Shown: piece by piece, positions 11,451 to 20,313 of the stretch | Layout: each line of letters starts with the position of its first letter | How positions within the stretch are numbered: the stretch's first letter is position 1 | DNA from: Aquila chrysaetos chrysaetos | Lineage: Eukaryota; Chordata; Aves; Accipitriformes; Accipitridae | DNA: 64,000 nucleotides | Assembly (NCBI RefSeq): GCF_900496995.4 | Contig: NC_044005.1 | Coordinates: forward strand, 21,395,363-21,459,362 | Direction: 5' to 3' | Position numbers and translations under genes: made by a program | Notes under the pieces: model-generated | What the model saw: the letters and a program-made list of their open reading frames with translations, nothing else | Database searches by the model: none | Told to the model about the DNA's origin: nothing

Positions 11451-12360
11451 TCATTGGCTATTCTCACCTAAAATCAAATCCCCTTTAGACGCACATTGGA
11501 CTTCCCCATCCTTCCACATCACCCACCAAGTGCACCCAGGTCCTTGAGCAAAAGCAATCCCATGAATGTGTTTGCCTTTGCCTGAGACAGAAGTAACCCA
11601 GACTGTCTTCCATGGCATATTTTTCATGTGCACTACAGGGACTTCATCCACTTCTACAGCACGTAAAAGTTCTGATTGGCAGGGCCAGTCAGATTGGCAG
11701 ATCCTCTGGTGTTGACTAACCAGGGGGCTTTTGTTAAATGTGTATCTCGAAGTTTGAAGGTTCCACCCCTCATTGCTCTCAATGTCGTCTTTAACAGTCC
11801 ATAGTATCGTTTGATTTTCCTGGAGGCTGGTGCATGATAGGGGATATGATATACCCACTCAATGCCATGCTCTCTGGCCCAGGTTGTTTCAGAAATGAGT
11901 CCTGTTGTCTGACTCAGTTCTTTCTGGGGTGCCATGTCACCATAAGTCTTGCTTTTCAAAGCCCAGGATAGTGTTCTGGGCAGTGGCGTAGGGCACAGGA
12001 TATGTTTCCAGCCATCCAGTGGTTGCTTCCACCATTTTAAGCACATGGACTTGCCTTGGCAGGTTTGTGGGAGTGTAATATAGTCAATCTGCCAGGCTTC
12101 CCCATATTTATATTTCAGCCATCATCCTCCATACCACAGAGACTTTAACTGTTTGGCTTGCGTGACTGCAGCAAATTTCACATTCATGGATAACCTGTGC
12201 GATAGTATCTGTGGTCAAGTCCACCCCTCGATCATGAGCCCATCTATATGTTGCATCTCTTCCCTGATGGCCTGAGGTGTCATGGGCCCACAGAGCTATA
12301 AATAATTGACCCTTATGTTGCCAGTCCAGATCCACTTCAATCTTAACAGCCTTATCCATG
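11451..12360 (-). pseudogene. pol: ERVL-like integrase remnant
   Basis: Encodes the remains of a retroviral integrase in several frames. The N-terminal zinc-binding motif is intact as H-x4-H-x28-C-x2-C (HDTSGH ... CEIC, about 12300-12180). In the catalytic core the first acidic residue is visible in WQIDYI (codon 12083-12085). The second is readable as ESDN, but in a different frame (about 11905-11925). The third lies in the block AREHGIEWVYHIPYHAPAS, which continues KIKRYYG. Integrases of this type have Glu at that place, and here it is Lys (codon 11810-11812). The C-terminal part (GKGKHIHG, WVMWKDGEV) follows in another frame and ends near 11451. It cannot encode a working enzyme. Confidence 0.88.
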
Positions 12361-12529
12361 TGCTGGTTGTTTTGATGTCCTTCGGTGGCCCGACTCTTGG
12401 GTACATGAGCATCTATGGGACGTACTTTTACAACCAGATTCTCTAGCCAGGATGCAATATCTTGCCACAGTGCAGCAGCCCAGATGGGTTTACCTCTGCG
12501 CTGCCAGTTGCTCTGCTTCTATTGCTGTA

Positions 12530-13300
12530 ACCACCCCCACAGGGCATTTGCCACCACCCCCACAGGGCATTTGCCACCACCCCTGAGTCAGTATAGAGAA
12601 AGAGCAGTGGCCACTTTTCTCATTCAGAAATATCTAAAGCTAGCTGGATGGCTTTCACCTCTGCAAACTGACTCGATTCACCTTCTCCTTCAGCAGTTTC
12701 TGCAGCTTGTCGTATAGGACTCCACACAGCAGCCTTCCACCTCCGATGCTTTCCTACAAAGTGACAGGACCCATCAGTAAACAGGGTGTATTGCCTCTCA
12801 TTCTCTGGCAGTTTTTTATACAATGGGACCTCTTCAGCATACATCACCTCCTTCTCTGGTGATATACCAAAATCTTTGCCTTCTTGCCAGTCCATGAACA
12901 CTTCCAAAATTCCTGGGTGACTGGGGTTTCCTATTCGAGTTCATTGTGTGATCAGCACAACCCATTTACTCCACATAGCATCAGTTGCATGATGTGTAGA
13001 GGGAACCTTCTCTTTGAACATGCAGCCCAGCACCAGCAGTCAGGGTGCTAATAGGAGCTGTGTTTCAGTACCAGTTCGAACTCCTTCATGTGCTGCCAAT
13101 ATCTCTTTTTCAGTTGGAGTATAGTGAGCTTCAGATCCTCGATATCCCTGACTCCAAAACCCCAGGGGTCAACCTCAGCTCTCCTCGGGTGCTTTCTGCC
13201 AGAGACTCCAGGTAGGGCTATCCTCCCCCGCTCCAATATAGAGCACATTTTCAACATCTTGCCCTGCCTGGACTGGCCCAAGGGCTACTGCATGAACAAT
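12530..13300 (-). pseudogene. pol: ERVL-like RNase H and tether remnant
   Basis: The connection segment contains ILQLKKRYWQHMKEFELV (about 13130-13080). The RNase H domain follows with YTLFTDGSCHFVGKHRRW (catalytic Asp in TDGS, about 12790) and SSQFAEVKAIQLAL (catalytic Glu, about 12650). The main open frame covers 12620-12907 and then stops. A 23-bp tandem duplication at 12531-12576 lies in what should be the next conserved part and shifts the frame further. The domain order RT, RNase H, integrase agrees with the neighbours on both sides. Confidence 0.85.
12531..12576. repeat. 23-bp tandem duplication inside the RNase H remnant
   Basis: Two exact head-to-tail copies of a 23-base unit that starts CCACCCCCACAGGGC. 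The length is not a multiple of three, so the duplication breaks the reading frame. Confidence 0.95.
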
Positions 13301-14348
13301 CTCCAGTTTAATTTGTTCAAAGGCTTGTTGTTGCTCAGAGCTCCATTTAAAATCTTTCTTCTTCCACCCACTTGGTAGAGAGGGTTTACAATCAGTCTGT
13401 AATTTGGAATATGCATTCTCCAAAAACCCACAACGCCTAAGGAAGCCTGTGTTTCCTTTTTACTAGTCGGTGGAGACATAGCTTCTATCTTGTTGATCAC
13501 ATCCATTGGGATCTGACAATGTCCATCTTGCCATTTTAATCCTAAAAACTGGATCTCCTGTGCAGGTCCCTTACTTTGATTGATAGCAAAACCAGCTTTC
13601 AGAAGTATTTGGATTATTTTCTTCCTTTTCTCAAAAACTTCTGCTGTGTTGCCCCATATGATGATGTCATCAATGTACTGAGGTGTTCTGGAGCCTCACC
13701 CTTTTCCAGTGCAGTCTGGATTAGCCCATGGCGAATGGTGGGGCTGTGTTTCCACCCCTGGGGCAGTCGATTCCAGATGTACTGGACACCCCTCCAAGTG
13801 AAAGCAAACTGTGGCCAGCACTCTGCTGCCAAAGGGATTGAGCAAAACACATTAGTGATATCAGTTGTGGTGTACCACCTGGCTGCCTTTGACTCCAATT
13901 CATATTGAAGTTCTAGCCTGCCCAGCAAGGCAGCACTCAGCGGCGGCGTGACTTCATTCAGGCCACGATAGTCAACTGTTAGTCTCCACTCTCCGTTAGA
14001 CTGTCGCACTGGCCATATGGGACTGTTAAAGGGTGAGCGAGTTTTGCTGATTGCTCCTTGGCTCTCCAGTCGATGAATCAACTTGTGGATGGGAATCAGG
14101 GAGTCTTGGTTCATGCAATATTGCCGCTGGTACACTGTTGTGGTAGTGATTGGCACTTGTTCTTCGACCCTCAGCAACCCCACAACTGAAGGGTCCTCAG
14201 AGAGACCAGGCAGGGCAGACAGCTGTTCAGTCTCCTCCATCTCCAAGGCAGCTATACCAAAAGCCCATCTATACCCCTTTGGGTCCTTAAAATACTCTCT
14301 CCTGAGACAGTCTATGCCGAAGATGCATGGAGCCTCTGGGCCAGTCAC
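13285..14348 (-). pseudogene. pol: ERVL-like reverse transcriptase remnant
   Basis: The 244-codon frame at 13614-14348 begins with the protease end (FGIDCL) and continues into reverse transcriptase. It shows SPFNSPIWPVRQSNGEWRL, the motif-A block WYTTTDITNVFCSIPLA with its catalytic Asp, and LPQGWKHSP. The catalytic YIDD box is present at 13666-13677 but in another frame, so a small indel lies just upstream. The thumb region (SLGVVGFWRMHIPNY, about 13440-13400) is in yet another open frame. Relation to ERVL and spumavirus-like RT is judged from these motifs. The enzyme is not expressible as one protein from this copy. Confidence 0.92.
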
Positions 14349-14530
14349 AATGGGGTGTTTCTGCCACTAATTCCCAGTTAGACTCACTTCAGCCTCCAAT
14401 ACAGTTGGCTGTTGGGATCCCCCTGTCACACTAGAAATACAGATGGGTTATGCCCCTTTACAACTTGATGGCATTAGGGTACACTGTGCACTGGTGTCTC
14501 CCAGAGCCTTATACTCCTGTGGGTCTGACG
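14300..14530 (-). pseudogene. pro: ERVL-like aspartic protease remnant
   Basis: On the minus strand KALGDTSAQCTLMPS reads from about 14513 to 14469. DTSA is the retroviral protease active-site signature (usually DTGA or DSGA). A stop follows about seven codons later, and the C-terminal motif FGIDCL appears further on, at the start of the 244-codon reverse transcriptase frame. The domain lies between the gag remnant and RT, as expected. Confidence 0.8.
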
Positions 14531-14599
14531 TGCCAGGCCATCAAATCCACACAGCTCAATAAATCCAGTTGTCCTTTTCCTCCACCTGGCTGGAAGCAG

Positions 14600-15150
14600 G
14601 GCCCCTCTAATCCTGGTCAGAATATTTGTTACTGACTTCTTGTAAAAATGACCTAGAAGTGCCTTCAAGAAGGTCAGAAGTAAGATCATCCCTTCTACTC
14701 TGCCTGGAAACTGGAGCAGCATTTTTCCTGGAAGAATCCCCTTTTGTGGTTGTTTTTCCTCGCAACTCATGTACCTGTGCATCTAGGGTCCAGGTAGGTT
14801 TTCCATCCCACTTCCTCATGTCCTCTCCATGGTCACACAGGTAAAACCACAGGGTATCCCATAGTGTGTACTCTATATTCTCTCTCTTGAGCCGAGGAAC
14901 ACTCACTCCTAATATCTGAGATGCTAGTCCGTACAGGTGGTGAGTAGGACTTTTCAATCAGTTCGATCAGTTTTTTTTTGACTTTTTGGACAGTTTTTCC
15001 ACAGCCAAGATGCAAGCTTGTAGGGATAGGGATTTTCTTCATATTGCCAGAGCTGGTGAGCCATTTTGTCCACCGTCGGTGCCTCTTTGTCTTTCCAGGT
15101 TAGTACCGCCAATGGGTTGGCATATGGTGATCGTGCATTCCTTTTCATCC
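14600..15150 (-). pseudogene. gag: ERVL-like gag C-terminal remnant
   Basis: Three overlapping minus-strand frames (14954-15148, 14833-15042, 14607-14957) give short stretches that look like one broken protein, for example VLTWKDKEAPTVDKMAHQLW and DHGEDMRKWDGKPTW. They lie directly upstream of the protease, so they are most likely the C-terminal part of Gag. I see no CCHC zinc knuckle. The similarity stops near 15150, well short of a full Gag. Assignment rests mainly on position. Confidence 0.65.
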
Positions 15151-16407
15151 TACAGTGAAATATTTGTTACTGAAAAAACTGTTTTCTGAATTGGTGGATA
15201 CTGTTCAATTCCACATACTGTGTTCACTGAGAATTAAACTCTCGCTTGGAAATGTAATGAATATCTTATGATTTCTAGAAACAAAAAGGGGAAAAATGGA
15301 TAAAATAAATAGTGAGTGATTTAACTGTTTTATATGACTTGCTAAGCTACACTTACCACATGCCATAGCAATAGGACAGCAAAAACTGAGCTGATGCCAG
15401 CAATGTGGGCAGAAAGCAAACCTGAACTTCCTTTTAACCCTGCAATGTAGACCTAACTTCAGAGGCTGGGACAACATCCAGTCCATCTCCCAGCTTCCCT
15501 ATGTTCACCACCTAGAAGTTCTAAGGACTGCAGGATCAGGAGACTACAAAAAATATCTACCTGCAGAAGCTGCATTAGTCTAACCTGTAGAAGCTATATA
15601 ACTCTCTCTGTTATATATGCAACTCTTTCTGCATGTTGAAATATAGAGGCACAGGAAAGGCTGAAATCAGCTAACAGTATCGCTATGCCTGGTAAATGGT
15701 ATCTCATCACAGCCCCTTGAAATGTTATAAATGGACTATCCTTTATGGCAGGAAGTATGGTTTCAGCCTAGGGAAGTGCTGCCCACTGCGCACATTTGAT
15801 ATTTGCATCTGTAACAGAATTAGACACACTTTGGCAGGGTCTAGTCTGCGAGCTGTTGCTAAATGGAAACTTTGCAAGCTGAAACTATCCCACTGGTTAC
15901 TGAGGAACCAGGATGCTCCTTATCAGTTGAGGCAAGATAAATGAAATCTTTGCACCTGTGTGACAAAAAGTGGTGGTGTCTAAAAGGAAAGCAGAAAAAT
16001 GGACCCTAAAATACGTTTTGCTGTTCCACCTGTAGTCATTTAGCACCCTCTGAAATAAACTTTCTGAGCATGCAGGATATATACATTCTAACTAAATCAG
16101 ATAGGAGAAATGGTGAAATGAAGAGAATATCAGCTCTTTATTAGAGGAACAACATGCCATTGCAGAGAAAGTAAAAACCGCAAGTACTGAGGCTGTCAAT
16201 CCATGCCAAGACAAGTTTTTCTTTAAATACTAAAAGGAATCATAACACATTTTTTAAATGCCTTGTACCATTTACAACAGTATCAGGATTTTCATTCCTT
16301 CTGGTCTTGCACGTGCTTTATACTTGTCCTTGAGTTAGAAACAGTGTGTGGTTACACCTCCAGAGGGCCAGAGCAGTGATAGAGTTGTGATTCTTAAATG
16401 CGAGGTT
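15151..16407. other. Unique stretch, no gene seen
   Basis: No LTR, primer-binding site or further viral reading follows the provirus here, so its 5' end is abrupt. Open frames are short and unrecognised. Confidence 0.55.
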
Positions 16408-16454
16408 TGATAACATCTTTGTCAATGACATAGACAGTGGGATTGAGTGCACCC

Positions 16455-17034
16455 TGTCCCATCCCACTTGGTGGGCTCGGGGGAGGTGATCTTTTAGATA
16501 GACTGTTGCCACACACAGGACTCACAACAATGACTTGGGAGGGACAGAGAAAATTTCAACACCCGTTTCGCTCGGTGAATCCCAGGGCAAGAGTCGTGCC
16601 AATGGCTCCTAAGTGCTCAAAATACGTTTTATTTAACATTGACTTATAACACAAGTGTGGCTAAATTTGACATAGCAGATATTTCAAATAAATCTTGACA
16701 CCTAACAGCTGTAGCAAAGTTCTTGGGGGGTGTGTGTGTGTGTGTGTGTGTGTGGCTGATGCCCCATTATCCCATTTAACTCGTTTACACAACTGCTGTG
16801 GTAAGTGCTCGTGGTAAAACTCTGAACCTGCAACAAAATGTCTGAAGTGCAACCGCTAGAAAACTTCCCGAAAAACAATTACCAGAAAGCCTCTTTGAGG
16901 CACAACCACTGGAAAGCCTCCCAGAAACAGTTCACTACCCCAGTTCCACAGGACACATCCTGTTTCGGCTGCTTGTGGCTACCTGTTTGGTTGTTTGACA
17001 CAAAATGGTTGCCAGTCTCTCAGTCTCTCATACA
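16455..17034 (-). mobile_element. LTR-like insertion within the CR1
   Basis: About 580 bases interrupt the CR1 between codons that are adjacent in intact elements. The ends are TGT (16455) and ACA (17034). On the minus strand an AATAAA (about 16635) lies at a plausible polyadenylation position, so minus is the likely strand. The flanks CACCC and CACGC suggest an imperfect five-base duplication, with edges uncertain by two bases. I do not recognise the family; it resembles neither LTR family A nor B. The ORF-like readings inside are low-grade. Confidence 0.65.
16731..16754. repeat. (TG)12 microsatellite
   Basis: Uninterrupted TG dinucleotides preceded by six G, inside the LTR-like insertion. 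Confidence 0.95.
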
Positions 17035-17938
17035 CGCTCAGCACGTTTGCTGATGACACCAAGCTGTGTGGTATGGTCGACACACTGGAGGGAAGGGATG
17101 CCATCCAGAGGGACCTTGACAGGCTTGAGAGGTGGGCCCATGCAAACCTCATGAAGTTCAACAAGGCCAAATGCAAGGTCCTGCACATGGGTTGGGCAAT
17201 CTCAAGCACAAATGCAGGCTGGACAGAGAATGGATTGAGAGCAGCCCTGAGGAGAAGGACTTGGAGGTATTAGTGGATGAAAAACTGAACATGAGCCGGC
17301 AATGTGTGCTCGCAGCCCAGAAAGCCAACCGTATCCTGGCTGGATCAAAAGAAGTGTGACCAGCAGGTCGAGGGAGGTGATTCTCCTCCTCTACTCTGCT
17401 CTTGTGAGACCCCACCTGCAGTACTGTGGTCAGCTGTGGGGTCCCCAACATAAGAAGGACATGGACCTGTTGGAGCAGGCCCAGAGGAGGGCCACGAAGA
17501 TGAACAGGGGGCTGGAGCACCTCTGCTATGAAGAAAGGCTGAGAGAGTTGGGGCTGTTCAGCCTGAAGAAGAGAAGGCTCTGGGGAGACCTTATAGCAGC
17601 CTTCCAAGTACCTAAAGAGGGCCTACAAGAAAGCTGGAGAGGGACTTTTTACAAGGGCATGCAGTGACAGAACAAGGGGTAATGGCTTTAATCTGAAAGA
17701 GGGTAGATTTGATTAGATGTAAGGAAGAAGTTCTTCAGTGTGAGTGTGGTGAGGCACTGGAACAAGTTGCCCAGAGAAGCTGTGGATGCCCCATCCCTGG
17801 AAGTGTTCAAGGCCAGGTTGGATGGGGCTTTAAGCAACCTGGTCTAGTGGAAGGTGTCCCTGCCCATGGCAGGGGGGTTGGAACCAAATGGTCTTCAAGG
17901 TCCCTTCCAACTCAAACCATTCTGTGATTCTATGATTT

Positions 17939-19550
17939 ATGCTGGTGATTTGCAGATGCTAGTTAGTTTTATCATATCCAGATTAGGAACCTAGAGGTTA
18001 ATTAGAGAAAACATTTTGATGAACTGTTCTTAGTAATATAATCGTGGTATGAGAATTATAATGTGATGTCCAAAGTCTCATCTCTGGTTATACAGTGAGT
18101 CAGACTGTTAGGGTGAGAGATCTCCAAAGCTATCGTAATAGATGAGGTTATTACATGCTGGAGCCAAGTGAATCATGTGGTATTTAATTTAAAAACTGAA
18201 CTGAAATAACTTTATTTTTATTTTATATAAACTTTACTGTGATTTCACTAAGCCTTGTAGAAAGTTTTTGCAAACTTGATAATGTTTACATTAATTTTAC
18301 ATTAGCTTTACAACAGCTTAAAGCAAGGACTAGGTGCATCATAGTTTTCTAGAGAATTACCAGTTTACTGGTTTACTTGCTGCTAAGTGAACTAGATCAT
18401 GGCTCTTGATACAGTCATATTCTTGTTGATTCCCAATCTTTTCTAAGGAGGAGTGGTTCAGCTGATTGATATTATTTGATACTACTATTATAAGTACCCA
18501 GACATATCAACAGAAAATAGACCTGTTGCTTTGGTATGAAGGCAGATATAATGCCCAATAAGAGAAGGCTTAAAGCCAGGTACCAGGTCAAAAGTGTACT
18601 GTTTACTCTCAGGAGAAGGTTGATAAGTGATTCAGCTGTTAAATGCCAGGAGAAGATGACTTCTGTGCATTGCCTCACCTTTGTGGCAGGGCCATGTGGC
18701 TTGTATCAAGCAGATGAGATAATGTGGGGTCCTTCCTGGAAGAACTGTGATGTTACTTACTGCAAGACCAACCTGAGCCAGGTTTATGGTTGCTCCAAGA
18801 GCTGACAATCTCTGGCCATTGCCAGCTGAGTGTCATTTCCCTGTAGATGTCTCAACTTGAATAAACAAGAAAACCAAAGGCTGGAGGGTAAGGTCTATTC
18901 AAGACAGTTGAAATAACAGATGCAGTCAAAAGCAGAATGAGGAAATGAACGCATGATTTGCTCTATTCTGTTTCCATGCTGATTATATGTTTGATCTGCC
19001 CTTTCCAATTTTGAACTTCCAAAGCAATTTATTACTTTATTTGTGTTTTAAATTTGCTCACACCTTTACCTTTTCTAGTTGCAGATCAAAAAACTGAAAT
19101 GGTGATTGGAAGATTACAGACTCATCACAAGTTCCCATCAACCACCAGAAGCTTAATCTTGATAACACTTGTTTAAGCGAAATTTATGTGCAAGTTTTAT
19201 TTCTTACATAGAGAACTCCTCCTTGGTCACTTAAGAATGATGTCAGGCAGGGAAAGACTTATAAAACCAACTTACTGACCTTCTGTAAGCTGTGGTGTTA
19301 GGAAATACACCATAGACCTTTGTGAACAGGCATTCTACTGGTACTTGGAGTTGCATAGCATTTTGAAAGCTATTGTTGGCAAGACCTGATAGATTCATTT
19401 CCTAAGTGCTTTCATGAATTGACTCCCTCTTATTGCTCATAGCAAAATACAGATGCCAAAGAGGAATGTTTTCTTTTGAAGAAATCATTCAGCGCAGAGT
19501 GTCTACAGTTCATATACAATAAAAAATGCTTACCCTATAGGCAGCTCCAG
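17939..19550. other. Unique stretch, no gene seen
   Basis: An 89-codon plus frame at 18536-18805 has no recognisable motif. Nothing else stands out. Confidence 0.5.
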
Positions 19551-20313
19551 AGTTAGTAAGTTAAGATTAAGACCTGCATTTGCTTTGTACGATGATCCCA
19601 GCAAAAAAAACAATGTCAGTGTCGTGGTTTAACCCCAGCCGGTAGCTAAGCACCATGCAGCCACTCACTCACTCCCCCCACCCCCAGTGGCCTGGGGGAG
19701 AGAATCAGGAAAAAAAAAAAAAGTAAAACTCGTGGGCTGAGATAAGAACAGTTTAGAACAAAAAGGAAGAAACTAGTAATGGTAATAACAATAATAAAAT
19801 GACAATAATAATAAAAGGATTGGAATATAGAAAACAAGTGATGCATAATGCAATTGCTCACCACCTGCTGACTGGTGCCCACCCAGTTAGTTCCTGAGCC
19901 CCCACCGCCGGCCAACTCCCCCCAGTTTATATACTGGGCATGCCGTCACAGGGTATGGAACACCACTTTGGCCAGTTTGGTTCAGCTGTCCTGGCTGTGT
20001 CCCCTCCCAACTTCTTATGCCTTTCCAGCCTTCTTGCTGGCTGGGCATGAGAAGCTCAAAAATCCTTGACTTAGTCTAAACACTACTTAGCAACCACTGA
20101 AAACATCAGTGTGTTATCAACATTCTTCTCATACTGAACCCAAAACATAACACTATACCAGCTACTAGAAAGAAAATTAACTCTATCCCAGCTGAAACCA
20201 GGACAGTGAGCAAGATGTATGGAGCAGAATTAGTATATTAATATTAAGACCTGCATTTGCTTTATACAATAATCCCAGCAAAAAACCCAATGTGATCAAG
20301 ATGTATAGAGCAG
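19551..20313. repeat. ~88-bp tandem duplication, first copy split by an LTR
   Basis: Unit 1 is 19551-19619 plus 20206-20227; unit 2 is 20228-20313. Both contain AAGACCTGCATTTGCTTT, then ATCCCAGCAAAAAA, CAATGT and CAAGATGTAT(G/A)GAGCAG in the same order and spacing. The LTR lies between CAATGT and CAAGATG of unit 1 only, so the duplication is probably older than the LTR. Confidence 0.88.
19620..20205 (-). mobile_element. ERVL-type solo LTR, family A
   Basis: Starts TGTCGTGGTTTAACCCCAGC and ends GCTGAAACCAGGACA on the plus strand, with canonical TG...CA ends. The flanks GTCAG and GTGAG form a five-base TSD with one mismatch. It belongs to the AAT-rich subfamily with the copies at 7061 and 9823. 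No internal viral sequence. Confidence 0.92.

Larger units (their letters stand above)
9823..15150 (-). mobile_element. ERVL-like provirus, 5'-truncated and decayed
   Basis: A minus-strand endogenous retrovirus. In viral order it runs: gag remnant (about 15150-14600), protease (14530-14300), reverse transcriptase (14250-13300), RNase H (13050-12530), integrase (12360-11450), a noncoding 3' part, a purine-rich tract and the 3' LTR (9823-10416). The GWKHSP-type RT, the order of domains and the LTR family point to class III ERVL. No 5' LTR, primer-binding site or N-terminal gag is visible beyond 15150, so the 5' end was lost by deletion or incomplete integration. No env is visible. Many stops and frameshifts cut every domain. 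A foreign LTR (10501-11024) has inserted near its 3' end. Confidence 0.9.
16408..17938 (+). mobile_element. CR1 LINE, 5'-truncated, split by an LTR
   Basis: The first part (16408-16454) reads AACATCTTTGTCAATGACAT, a conserved CR1 RT stretch. The match then jumps across an insertion and resumes at about 17035 with TTTGCTGATGACACCAAGCT, coding FADDTKL, the intact RT catalytic box. The reading continues through [20 protein letters not shown] and the CR1 3' UTR to the typical end ATTCTGTGATTCTATGATTT. ORF2 is interrupted by indels (near 17200 and 17360). This copy is less diverged than the one at the left edge. Confidence 0.93.

Noticed and set aside
11451..14957. Plus-strand open frames such as 13576-13908, 14083-14370 and 12415-12717
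   Set aside because: They are antisense shadows of the pol remnant on the minus strand.
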